A DNA stretch of 43,765 nucleotides from Cupriavidus basilensis (GTDB lineage: Bacteria; Pseudomonadota; Gammaproteobacteria; Burkholderiales; Burkholderiaceae): positions 1-43,765 of the forward strand of contig NZ_JARJLM010000628.1 of assembly GCF_029335485.1 (NCBI RefSeq). The letters are read 5' to 3'. Both the position numbers and the translations under genes were made by a program. Positions within the stretch are counted from its first letter, which is position 1; each line of letters starts with the position of its first letter. Under the pieces are notes generated by a model. The model was not told where the DNA came from. It did no database searches and was given only the letters and a program-made list of their open reading frames with translations. Positions 1 to 8,024 of this stretch are shown here, one piece after another.

Positions 1-4
1 TATC

Positions 5-994
5 GTGTTACTCAAGGCGGTTGACAGCTGTGAGGTTCTTGTTCTTCTCGACAATGTAAGTGATCTACTTTCCTCGGTTCCAAGACGTGTAACTGGAGAG
101 GTTTCGAACATTGTGGGAGCCGGTGCATCCCAATTGGCTGGGCGGTGCCTATGTTGTGCCCAATGGGGTCTTTCCCTGGTGATCAAGACCACGCTTAACG
201 GCAAAACGCATACGGTCCTGTTTGATAGCGGCCCGGAAGGCTACGCGATCAAACGGAACGGCGACAGGCTTGGTCTGCGCTTCGGAGATATTGACGCAGC
301 GGTCTTCTCTCATGGTCACTGGGACCATGTCGGGGGAATGTTGACAGCGCTCCAGTTGATCACCGATGCAAATGGTGGCCACAAGGTCCCGGTACACGTG
401 AATGATGGCATGTTCGTACCGCGAGCTGTGCATAAGCCGGGAGGAGATGGAGAGTTCCTCCCGTTCGACGACGTGCCATCTAAAGAGCAACTCTCAGCGG
501 CCGGAGCCGAGATTGTCTCAAGCGATGACGCACGCACATTGCTTGATGGGCATTTCCATCTCAGTGGCGAGATTCCGCGACGAACGTCCTACGAGAACGG
601 ACTGCCTGGACATTTTGCGCAGGCGAACGACGGCGCCTGGCTACCGGATCCATTAATAAGAGATGAGCGATGGATGGCGGTAAACGTGGCGGGCCTTGGG
701 GCGATTGTTTTTACCGCCTGTTCCCACGCTGGGGTCGTCAACGTGCTGCATCGCGCTCAGGAGGAGCTAGCGCCAGTACCGCTATGGGGCGTCATGGGAG
801 GCTTCCATCTGAGTGGTTCAGCCAGCGAGACATTGATCCCGCAGACCATTGGTGATCTGGAGCAGTTCAATCTGAAATGCTTTGTGCCTGGCCATTGCAC
901 TGGCTGGCGTGCTGTCCACAGGCTCGTCGACGCATTCGGGGAGGAGAAAGTCGTGCCTTCTGCAGTGGGGCAGAGGCACCTCTTTCAGGCTTGA
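5..994 (+). CDS. MBL-fold metallo-hydrolase, DHPR-synthase-like
   Basis: Metallo-beta-lactamase-fold hydrolase of the group annotated as 7,8-dihydropterin-6-methyl-4-(beta-D-ribofuranosyl)aminobenzene 5'-phosphate synthase-like. The metal-binding HxHxDH signature is visible as FSHGHWDHVGG around residue 102, with later ACSHAG and VPGHCTGW segments supplying further His ligands. The N-terminal stretch (LKAVDSCEVLVLLDN) matches the usual family start, so nearly the whole protein is present. The only start in view is GTG at position 5 and the frame stays open to the window edge, so the true start may lie just upstream. Substrate unknown; family naming is by motif only. It precedes a 680-base gap and shows no operon link to the kinase downstream. 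Confidence 0.85.
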   Translation: MLLKAVDSCEVLVLLDNVSDLLSSVPRRVTGEVSNIVGAGASQLAGRCLCCAQWGLSLVIKTTLNGKTHTVLFDSGPEGYAIKRNGDRLGLRFGDIDAAVFSHGHWDHVGGMLTALQLITDANGGHKVPVHVNDGMFVPRAVHKPGGDGEFLPFDDVPSKEQLSAAGAEIVSSDDARTLLDGHFHLSGEIPRRTSYENGLPGHFAQANDGAWLPDPLIRDERWMAVNVAGLGAIVFTACSHAGVVNVLHRAQEELAPVPLWGVMGGFHLSGSASETLIPQTIGDLEQFNLKCFVPGHCTGWRAVHRLVDAFGEEKVVPSAVGQRHLFQA

Positions 995-1674
995 AGGATG
1001 CCCCCGCGTTTGGCCACTCCCACCTGCGCGTCCATGGCTAGAGTGGCATGCCGCCTGCAGTTGCATCCGGCCGCCGCCGACCGGGTGCACGCCTGCCTGG
1101 AGACTACAGGACATGGAACTGCCCTTCGCCCCGCTCTTTTGCGCTTCCTCCCTTCGAAGGGAGGCCCAGCGTCGCGAAATGGTCAGACGCTTCTGGATCC
1201 GCTCGAGGATATCGTAGCAGGCCTTGCGAGCCACAAATGGCCGAGGCCTGCCTTGAGCAGGGGGTGGATCGTTCGATGCACCAGGCAAGGAAGACTGGTT
1301 CGGAGCCGGTGGGCCATCCCCACCGTGCTAGCGCACGCTTGTTGTGGTGTTTGAAATCCAGGCGATTAATTGCGTTTTGGCGCTGGCGCCACTGAATCAT
1401 GGTTCGAGGGGCCGGGATGCGATCACCAAGGTTGAATGCCCGCATCCAACCCCGCGACGGTGGATGAAGCGCGCCTTCCTTCCATTTGATCAAAGACGTT
1501 GTGAAATGTGCCGATTTTCAGACATCACTGTGCGGCTAGCAAAATTGCTCACCAAAGGCGACGGCAAAGCATATCCTCCTCAAGAGTCCCTCGTTCAATC
1601 TGATTTGAGCCCCGTCCTGGGCAGTCTCTCCATCCTGGTATGAGGATGGTCCAGGCGGCTCCGGGTGGCAGATC
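995..1674. other. 680-base gap without a recognisable gene
   Basis: Between the MBL hydrolase and the hybrid kinase. Several ORFs of 99 to 156 codons cross it on both strands, but they overlap each other, lack ribosome binding sites and resemble no family I know. Base composition is less GC-rich towards 1330-1620. It could be decayed DNA, possibly an old insertion, plus the promoter of the kinase operon. I could not define a promoter or terminator. Confidence 0.5.
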
Positions 1675-3270
1675 ATGCGCAAGCAACCCATGCACCGATC
1701 GGCAAGGCTGTCTTCCTCAGCCTCCCGCATTCGGGAGAGCGAACAGCACTTTAGATTGCTCGCCGACGGCATCCCTCATATCGTACTGACCGCCAAACCT
1801 GATGGCTGGATCGACTACTGCAACCAGCGATGGTCCACCTATACAGGACTTACTCTCGAGCAAACTCAAATCGGTGCGTGGCGGACGGTCATACATCCGG
1901 ATGATATGCAAGGCACAAGCGACCGCTGGAGGAGCGCCGTTGCGAATGGATGCGAATATGAACTTGAATTTCGCTTGAAAAGAGCCGCCGATGGCGCCTA
2001 TCGATGCCACCTTGCCCGCGGAGCGCCATTTAAAGACCTCGATGGAAATATCGTAAAGTGGTTTGCGACCTGCACTGACATCGAGGACCAAAAGCAGGCG
2101 CAGGCCGCGGCTGAACGCGCTAACCTCGCCAAATCAGACTTCCTTTCCAGCATGAGCCATGAGTTGCGTAGCCCCTTGAACGCGATCCTTGGCTTTGCGC
2201 AGTTGATGGCCTCGGATGCTCCGCCGCCGACGCCCTCGCAGCAGGCCAGCATCGACCAGATTCTGAAAGCCGGCTGGCATTTGCTGGAACTGATCAATGA
2301 GGTCCTTGATCTCGCGAAGATCGAAGCCGGGCAGGCGGCGCTGTCGCCAGAGCCGGTATCCTTGGCTGAAGCCTTGCGAGAATGCCACTCCATGGTCGAG
2401 CAGCAGGCCTTGAAACGAGGGATCCGCATGCGCTTCCCGTTGCTTGATGTCCCGTGCTTTGTCCGCGCTGATCGCACCAGGCTTAAGCAGATCCTGCTCA
2501 ACCTTCTGTCCAACGCGATCAAATACAACCGTGACCAAGGAACGGTCGAGGTGCAATGCAGCGTAACCGGCGGGGACCGCATTCACATCAGCGTGCGCGA
2601 TACCGGCGCAGGGTTGGCACCGGAACGGCTGGCGCAACTATTTCAGCCATTCAACCGGCTCGGGCAGGAAGCCGGCCCCGAGGAGGGCACAGGCATCGGT
2701 CTCGTGGTGGCCAAGCGACTGGCGGAGCTGATGGGGGGAACCATCGGCGCCGAAAGTACGGCTGGCGTGGGCAGCGTATTCTGGGTCGAACTGGTCGCTG
2801 CACGCCCTCCGGAAATGACAGGTGAGAGCGTCGAGCCAGCTGTACCGGCCAACGCGCAATTAGAAAACCGCTCTTCAGTGCATACCCTGTTGTATGTCGA
2901 AGACAACCCCGCCAACCTGAAGCTGTTGGAGCAACTCATCGCTCGCCGGGCCGATATGCGCCTGCTGACCGCCGTGACCGGGGCTCTCGGCGTCGAGCTC
3001 GCGCGCGTTTCGTTGCCAGAAGTGATCGTGATGGATATCCATCTGCCCGACATCAACGGCGTCGAGGCGCTGAGACTCCTGCGCGAAAACCCGAGGACGG
3101 CGCACATTCCGGTCATCGCCCTCAGCGCAAATGCGATGCCACGCGACATCGAGAAGGGCATCAAAGCGGGATTCTTTCGTTACCTGACCAAGCCGATCAA
3201 GCTCAATGAATTCATGGAGGCACTGAGCGCAGTGTTGGAACTGACTGGAAAAGGGACTGTTCAGCGTTAA
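1675..3270 (+). CDS. Cytosolic PAS-HisKA-HATPase-REC hybrid histidine kinase
   Basis: Hybrid sensor kinase of 531 aa without membrane segments. In order: PAS sensor (about 22-140), HisKA with phospho-acceptor His162 in SHELRSP, HATPase_c with N-box Asn280, G1 box DTGAG (309-313) and G2 box GTGIGL (338-343), then a C-terminal receiver with phospho-acceptor Asp454 in VMDIHLPD and a conserved Lys in LTKPIK. ATG 1675 is the first start after an in-frame stop at 1606, but no clear Shine-Dalgarno precedes it. The protein begins in the short helix leading into PAS, so a longer ancestral N-terminus may be missing. The next gene starts 18 bases later and encodes a receiver-cyclase, so phosphoryl flow from His162 via Asp454 to that receiver is the likely logic (inference). 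Ligand unknown; cytosolic sensing is indicated. Confidence 0.9.
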   Translation: MRKQPMHRSARLSSSASRIRESEQHFRLLADGIPHIVLTAKPDGWIDYCNQRWSTYTGLTLEQTQIGAWRTVIHPDDMQGTSDRWRSAVANGCEYELEFRLKRAADGAYRCHLARGAPFKDLDGNIVKWFATCTDIEDQKQAQAAAERANLAKSDFLSSMSHELRSPLNAILGFAQLMASDAPPPTPSQQASIDQILKAGWHLLELINEVLDLAKIEAGQAALSPEPVSLAEALRECHSMVEQQALKRGIRMRFPLLDVPCFVRADRTRLKQILLNLLSNAIKYNRDQGTVEVQCSVTGGDRIHISVRDTGAGLAPERLAQLFQPFNRLGQEAGPEEGTGIGLVVAKRLAELMGGTIGAESTAGVGSVFWVELVAARPPEMTGESVEPAVPANAQLENRSSVHTLLYVEDNPANLKLLEQLIARRADMRLLTAVTGALGVELARVSLPEVIVMDIHLPDINGVEALRLLRENPRTAHIPVIALSANAMPRDIEKGIKAGFFRYLTKPIKLNEFMEALSAVLELTGKGTVQR

Positions 3271-3288
3271 CGAAGCAGAGCGCTCCGT

Positions 3289-4473
3289 ATGATCAGCCCA
3301 TCCGACATTCTTGCGGCAAGAATCCTGGTCGTCGACGATCTGGAGGCCAATGTCCTGTTGCTCGTGCAGATGCTGCGTGGGGCCGGCTACATTTGCGTCG
3401 CGTCAACAATGGATCCGCGTGCGGTTTGCGAGCTTCACAGCAAGAATCGCTACGATCTGATCCTGCTCGATCTCCAGATGCCAGGCATGGACGGATTCCA
3501 GGTCATGGAAGGCCTGAAGGAAGTCGAGGCAGACAGCTACCTTCCCGTCATCGTGATCACCGCCCAACCCGATCACAAGTTGCGTGCCCTGCAAGCCGGT
3601 GCGAAGGACTTCGTCAGCAAGCCCTTTGATCTGGCCGAAGTACTGATGCGGGTGCGCAACATGCTGGAAGTGCGTCTGTTGCACAGGGAGTCGTTGCGGT
3701 ACGGCAAAGCCCTCGAGCAGAAGGTGCGCGAAGTGGAAGCCAGCCGAGAGACGATCATTCGCCAGAGTGACGAGCTCAAGCGTCTTTATGAGAAGCTCGT
3801 TCACGAGCAAAAGGTGTCGGAACGACTGTTGCTCAACCTGCTGCCGTCCCCCATTGCTGAGCGCTTGAAGGCGCGCTCCGACCTCATCGCCGGCAGCCCT
3901 CCAGCAATCATCGCCGACAACTTCCTGGAAGTATCGGTGTTGTTCGCGGATATCGTTCAGTTCACCCGTTTTTCTGCCGGCATGAGCCCGGAGAGCCTGG
4001 TGGCAATACTAAATGAGATATTTGCCGACTTCGATAATATCGCCGACAGCCGCGGGCTCGAGAAGATCAAGACAATCGGCGACGCTTACATGGCGGCCGC
4101 CGGCCTGCCTGTCCCTGTGGCCGATCATGCCGTGCGTGCCGCGCATATGGCATTGGACATGATTGAGTCGCTGGCCCGCTTCAATGAACGCAGCGGCCAC
4201 AGTTTGCAGTTGCGTATTGGCATCAACAGCGGTGCGGTAGTCGCCGGTGTTATCGGCAGGCGCAAGTTCATCTATGACCTGTGGGGCGACGCCGTCAATG
4301 TCGCAAGCCGGATGGAATCCCAAGGCGTGGCCGATCGCGTACAGGTGACGGAAGCTACCCGGCAGCGGCTCAGGGAACCGTTCGTGCTCGAGGAGCGCGG
4401 TACCATTGTGGCCAAAGGTCTCGGTGAGCTGCACACATGGTTCCTGATTGGCAGAAGCGGCCAGGCCCCCTAG
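3289..4473 (+). CDS. Receiver-coiled coil-class III adenylate/guanylate cyclase
   Basis: A 394-aa response regulator with a nucleotide-cyclase output. The receiver (about 10-125) has Asp61 in LLDLQMPGMDG and Lys111 in VSKPF. A helical linker (about 130-195) ends in the signalling element LLLNLLPSPIAERLK typical of bacterial class III cyclases. The catalytic domain (about 212-390) has metal-binding Asp221 (FADI) and Asp265 (KTIGD). Purine-specifying residues are Lys261 and Asp330 (FIYDLWG), the pair found in adenylyl rather than guanylyl cyclases, and transition-state residues Asn337 and Arg341 lie in VNVASRM. All catalytic positions are present, so an active homodimeric cyclase, probably making cAMP, is expected. 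It directly follows the hybrid kinase, its likely phosphodonor. The ribosome binding site is weak. Confidence 0.9.
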   Translation: MISPSDILAARILVVDDLEANVLLLVQMLRGAGYICVASTMDPRAVCELHSKNRYDLILLDLQMPGMDGFQVMEGLKEVEADSYLPVIVITAQPDHKLRALQAGAKDFVSKPFDLAEVLMRVRNMLEVRLLHRESLRYGKALEQKVREVEASRETIIRQSDELKRLYEKLVHEQKVSERLLLNLLPSPIAERLKARSDLIAGSPPAIIADNFLEVSVLFADIVQFTRFSAGMSPESLVAILNEIFADFDNIADSRGLEKIKTIGDAYMAAAGLPVPVADHAVRAAHMALDMIESLARFNERSGHSLQLRIGINSGAVVAGVIGRRKFIYDLWGDAVNVASRMESQGVADRVQVTEATRQRLREPFVLEERGTIVAKGLGELHTWFLIGRSGQAP

Positions 4474-4673
4474 GCGGGCTCGAAGCAATGGCAAGGGAGC
4501 CGGCAAGATCAATCGCACGGAAGCAGCCAAAGGATCATCGTCGCTAGCTGTCGTCGTTGCGGCATCAGGCCAGCCTGGCAGGCAACCACGGGCTTCTGCC
4601 GTGCCGCGCACCAAGCGATTGCAGGAGGAAATGACCAGGTTCTTGAAGGACAGCGGGTACGACGATCCCAATG

Positions 4674-4877
4674 CTACTCTGCCGTTGCGCCAGAGGCCTT
4701 CACCACCTTCCCCCACTGTTCGCGCTCGCCGCGCATGAAGGTATCAAAGGCTGCTGGCCCCAGCGCGCCCGCCCGGCCGCCCAGCTGCTGCAGGCGCTGG
4801 GCGAAATCCTTGCGCACCAGGATGCCGGCCACCGACCGGTAGACAGCGAGCGCTTGGGAAGGAATTGCGTGCACCAT
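4674..4877 (-). pseudogene. C-terminal remnant of a Bug/TctC receptor
   Basis: A 67-codon ORF beginning with ATG two bases beyond the stop of the complete Bug gene, with GGAG upstream. Its product ends in a segment typical of Bug receptor C-termini: a helix (VRKDFAQRLQQLGG) followed by AFDTFMRGEREQWGKVV and KASGATAE. Normal family members have about 320 residues, so only the last fifth remains. The most economical reading is that a tandem second receptor gene was deleted, leaving its 3' end behind the surviving copy. The fragment could still be translated by coupling but cannot form a ligand-binding fold. Confidence 0.7.
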
Positions 4878-4879
4878 GC

Positions 4880-5857
4880 TTACTCCAGCGCCACCCCCAC
4901 GGCCTTGCCCACGCGAGACCATTTCGCGATATCGGCCTTTTGGTAGTCCGCCAGCTGCTGCGAGGTGCCACCGACCACTTTGACGCCCAGCTTGTCCAGG
5001 TGGGCCACCACTTCCGGGTCCTTCAGGATACGGTTGATCTCGGTATTCAGGCGTTGCACGATGGTCGTCGGCGTGCCGGCCGGGGCGAACACTGCCTGCC
5101 ACTGCTCTGCCTCGAAGCCGGGCACACCCGCCTCAGCCATTGTCGGCACCGCCGGCAGGCTGGCCAAGCGCGTCTTGGTGGCCACGCCGAGCGCGCGGAG
5201 CTTGCCGGCCTGCACCTGCGGCAGGATGGGGGCGGTGGGCGCGAACATGAAGTCCACGTGGCCGGCCATCACGTCCTGGATGGCGGGCACGTCGCCCTTG
5301 TAGGGCACGTGGGTGATGCTGACCTTGCGCTCCACCTTGAGCAACTCGCCGGACATCTGCAGGATGGTGCCGCTGCCGCCGGAGGCAAAGGTGACGGCGC
5401 CGGGCTTGGCCTTGGCGGCAGCCAAGAGTGCCTGCACAGTGCGGTATGGGCTGTTGGGACCGACGATCAGCACGCTGGGAATGGTACCGATCATCACCAC
5501 CGGCTCGAAGGACTTGATGGCGTCATAGGGCAGCTTCGGATTGAGCGCAGGATTGATTGCGTGCGACGCAGTGGACGCGCCCAGCAATGTGTAACCGTCC
5601 GCCGGTGCACGCGCCACGAAGGCCGAGCCGATAGCGCCAGTGGCGCCAGGCCGGTTCTCCACCACCACGGTGGTGTGCAGGGCCTGGCCGAGCTTCTGTG
5701 CGATCAGGCGCGCAAGGATATCGGTGGTGCCGCCGGCAGGATACGGTACGACATAGGTGATCACCCGATCAGGCCAGCCAGGCTGCGCCGAGACAGTCGG
5801 CGTGGTGCATGCCAGCAGGGGAAAGCAGAGGGCGACAAGAAAATGCCTGAATTTCAT
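4880..5857 (-). CDS. Bug/TctC-family periplasmic solute receptor
   Basis: Tripartite tricarboxylate transporter receptor of the Bug family, 325 aa from ATG 5857. That internal start has GGAG at proper spacing; the earlier ATG at 5872 has none. The N-terminus is a secretion signal ending near SAQPGWPD. It includes LLAC, which could be a lipobox, although most Bug proteins are not lipoproteins. Family hallmarks: VPYPAGGTTDILAR, VVENRPGATGAIG, ARAPADGYTLL, HVPYKG. It is the last complete gene of a minus-strand catabolic operon, 40 bases after a LigI-like amidohydrolase. No TctA/TctB membrane partners are encoded here, as is common for orphan Bug receptors. The ligand is probably a carboxylic acid handled by the operon (inference). 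Confidence 0.92.
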   Translation of the reverse strand: MKFRHFLVALCFPLLACTTPTVSAQPGWPDRVITYVVPYPAGGTTDILARLIAQKLGQALHTTVVVENRPGATGAIGSAFVARAPADGYTLLGASTASHAINPALNPKLPYDAIKSFEPVVMIGTIPSVLIVGPNSPYRTVQALLAAAKAKPGAVTFASGGSGTILQMSGELLKVERKVSITHVPYKGDVPAIQDVMAGHVDFMFAPTAPILPQVQAGKLRALGVATKTRLASLPAVPTMAEAGVPGFEAEQWQAVFAPAGTPTTIVQRLNTEINRILKDPEVVAHLDKLGVKVVGGTSQQLADYQKADIAKWSRVGKAVGVALE

Positions 5858-5897
5858 TGGGACGGTCTCCATGGGTTTCTGTTATCTGGCATCGGCA

Positions 5898-6737
5898 CTA
5901 GAGGCCAAAGCCGTAGAGTCTTCGCGGGTTGTCGGTGAGAACTGCCTTGGCCAATGCATCGTCGCCACACCATTGCCGGAAGAGCGCCAGAAGGTCGCCG
6001 TCGTCCGGTGACGAGCGGCCGGTGGCAACGATCGTTGGGTGCGGCCAGTCCGATCCCCATACCATCTGGCCGGGGGCGCGTTCGAGATAGCGACGCGCAA
6101 GCGAAGCGACGTCGCCATAAGCAGGCGCGCCCTCCCGCGACTCAATGTAAGGGCCAGACAGCTTCACCCAGGCCCTGTTGTCATCCAACAGGCCTGCAAT
6201 TACCTCGAACGCGGGTTCAAACTCGGGCCCGCCGAATGGCAAGTGCCCGTAGTGGTCAAATACGATGCGAGCGGGCAAGGCCTTCAGCAGGGGTTGCATG
6301 TGAGGCAACCACGCGGCAGGTGCATTGAGTTGGATATGCCAACCCAGAGGCGCGACACGCGCGGCAAGCGGCGCAAGCATCTCCGCGTCTACAGGCCCGG
6401 GCATCGTGAGGTTGAACCGGATGCCCCGAATACCAGACGCATGCAGGCTCTCAAGCTCACTCTCGGTGATGGAGGTGTCCACCACAGCGACGCCGCGTGC
6501 CTCCTTGCCCAACGCTCGGAGGGCGGCCAATGTAGGCCTGTTGTCCGTGCCATAGGTCGACGGGGTGACCACTACGGCACGAGTGGTTCCCATCGCTCGT
6601 TGTACAGCTCGGTAGTCCGACACGAGGGCATCTGGTGGTCGGAGCGTTGCAGTCCCTGCAACCGGATAACGGCTGTCGTAGACGTGCATGTGGCAATCGC
6701 AGGCGTTCGCAATCGGGCGTTGTCCAAGGATTCTCAT
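5898..6737 (-). CDS. Amidohydrolase-2 family lactonase, LigI/PDC-hydrolase-like
   Basis: TIM-barrel amidohydrolase of 279 aa resembling 2-pyrone-4,6-dicarboxylate hydrolase and galactarolactone isomerase. Visible active-site motifs are DCHMHV (His16, His18), FDHYGH (Asp161-His162), WVKLSGPY (Lys192) and GSDWPHP (Asp230, general base by homology). The ATG at 6737 overlaps the stop of a small upstream ORF as ATGA and is preceded by GGAG, so translation is coupled. Neighbours include an RraA/CHA-aldolase-like protein and an SMP-30 lactonase, consistent with hydrolysis of a dicarboxylic lactone in a meta-cleavage-like route. Exact substrate is inferred, not shown. Confidence 0.88.
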   Translation of the reverse strand: MRILGQRPIANACDCHMHVYDSRYPVAGTATLRPPDALVSDYRAVQRAMGTTRAVVVTPSTYGTDNRPTLAALRALGKEARGVAVVDTSITESELESLHASGIRGIRFNLTMPGPVDAEMLAPLAARVAPLGWHIQLNAPAAWLPHMQPLLKALPARIVFDHYGHLPFGGPEFEPAFEVIAGLLDDNRAWVKLSGPYIESREGAPAYGDVASLARRYLERAPGQMVWGSDWPHPTIVATGRSSPDDGDLLALFRQWCGDDALAKAVLTDNPRRLYGFGL

Positions 6738-6913
6738 CGGTTACTCTCCGTACCAGGACCGCGTGAAACGCCGCGGTGTCCGGACAATTTCGCCAACTCG
6801 GATGCCGCGCCTTCCGGCAGGTCGCCGCCATACGCCATCGCATGCTCCAGGGATACAGATCCACGCCGCCCCCAATAGGGGCCCTCCGGGCTGTGCTTCC
6901 AGTGTTGCGTCAC
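6734..6913 (-). CDS. Small 59-aa ORF coupled on both sides
   Basis: Starts with GTG at 6913 overlapping the SMP-30 stop as GTGA, with GGAG about nine bases upstream. Ends with TGA overlapping the next ATG as ATGA. Third codon positions are about two-thirds G or C. The product is hydrophilic and contains SPEGPYWGRRGSVSLEH and GGDLPEGAASELAKL; I recognise no family. It fills the space between two genes with no slack. That supports either a real small protein or a coupling ORF that carries ribosomes between the neighbours. It could also be the remnant of a larger gene. Confidence 0.5.
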   Translation of the reverse strand: MTQHWKHSPEGPYWGRRGSVSLEHAMAYGGDLPEGAASELAKLSGHRGVSRGPGTESNR

Positions 6914-7839
6914 GTCGTTTCTCCGTCTCGACGCCACAGCGGCATGCCCGCCACATCCATGTCCATGCGCAGGATGTCTCCCGCCGTGGAGTCAGTCGCG
7001 AACAACGTCTTGCCTTCGGCGCCGCCGAAGGCAAGATTGGTCAATGAATGACCTGCGGGGCCGCGCAGCACCTGTACCGGCTCGGCGAGGTGGTTGAGCA
7101 CCCACACGTAGGCCAGTCCAGGGTTCGCTACCAGCAGCCGGCCCGATGCATCCATTGCCAGCCCGTCCGGGCCGCTCGGTCCGTAGGAGGTAAAGAACTG
7201 CCCGGTCTTGGACACGCCGCCATCGGCGAGGATGGGCATGCGCCAGACGCAATTTCCCCGCGTCACCGCAACGAACAGGAATTTCTCATCGGGTGACAGT
7301 ACGATGCCGTTCGGGCTGGGCACATTGGAGAGCAGGAGTTCCAGCCGCCCCGCTGCGGTGAGGCGATAGACACGCCCGGTGGGATCGTGCAGTCCGGTCT
7401 GTCCCTGGTCGGTGAAATAAATGTTCCCCCGCGAATCCAACGTGAGGTCGTTGACGCCCTTGAAGTTCTCTGTGTTGCGGCGGTCCAGGTATGGTTTTGC
7501 GCTGCCGACGCGCACGTCGACGAGCATCAGGCCATTGCGGTAATCCGTTACCAGCAGCTCGCGCGCGTTGAGGAACTTCATGCCATTGGGCTCGCCTTCC
7601 CACTGCGCTACCACGTCCCAATCTCCCCCCTGGTCGATGCGGAAGACGCGGCCATTGGGAATATCGCTGACATAGAGGTTGCCCTCCCCGTCGAATACCG
7701 GTCCTTCCAGGAAAGAATCGATCTCGCGTCCGCCCTGGTTGGCATCCGCCCAGGCCGTTCGCCTCGGTTGGCGATAGCGCTCCGGCATTGGGGAAAAAAC
7801 GTCAAACTCTCGGATCTCCGGGGTATTCAGCAGGAACAT
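6910..7839 (-). CDS. SMP-30/gluconolactonase family lactonase
   Basis: Six-bladed propeller lactonase family, 309 aa from ATG 7839, chosen because AGAAG precedes it; an upstream in-frame ATG at 7884 has no such site. Metal-site motifs expected for the family are present: the Glu in FLEGPVFD near the start, Asn-Asp in GVNDLTLDSRGNIYFTDQG, and the Asp in SGPDGLAMDASG. The propeller repeats (GNLYVSDI, GNIYFTD, GRLLVANPG) recur at regular spacing. It lies in the operon between a Bug receptor and the LigI-like enzyme and probably hydrolyses a sugar-acid or other lactone. The stop overlaps the next ORF's GTG. Confidence 0.88.
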   Translation of the reverse strand: MFLLNTPEIREFDVFSPMPERYRQPRRTAWADANQGGREIDSFLEGPVFDGEGNLYVSDIPNGRVFRIDQGGDWDVVAQWEGEPNGMKFLNARELLVTDYRNGLMLVDVRVGSAKPYLDRRNTENFKGVNDLTLDSRGNIYFTDQGQTGLHDPTGRVYRLTAAGRLELLLSNVPSPNGIVLSPDEKFLFVAVTRGNCVWRMPILADGGVSKTGQFFTSYGPSGPDGLAMDASGRLLVANPGLAYVWVLNHLAEPVQVLRGPAGHSLTNLAFGGAEGKTLFATDSTAGDILRMDMDVAGMPLWRRDGETT

Positions 7840-8024
7840 GGCAATTCTTCTGTGCGCAGTGCATGGATAAAAATTGTGCAGCATTTGCCGGTGGCCAGGG
7901 CGCAGGCGGTCGGGACCGCGTCAATGCCGTGCCTGCGGGCCCGCCGCATGACGGCTGCGCTTGCGGTGTGATCCGGCGCGGCTCGCCTGTGCGAGTTGCC
8001 TCGCCCGTACTTGCCGGCGCTCAT
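7827..8024 (-). CDS. Possible small ORF, 65 codons
   Basis: Opens with ATG overlapping the stop of the upstream Bug gene (ATGA) and ends 13 bases inside the SMP-30 gene. The product is rich in Ala, Arg and Cys (KCC, CSC) and matches nothing I know. Support is limited to the overlap and high GC at third positions. It may be chance in an otherwise unexplained 181-base gap. Confidence 0.22.
   Translation of the reverse strand: MSAGKYGRGNSHRRAAPDHTASAAVMRRARRHGIDAVPTACALATGKCCTIFIHALRTEELPCSC

Noticed and set aside
4474-4673. Possible small gene on the plus strand continuing from 4448
   Set aside because: The frame starts inside the cyclase gene, has no ribosome binding site and runs into the antisense Bug remnant; treated as intergenic.
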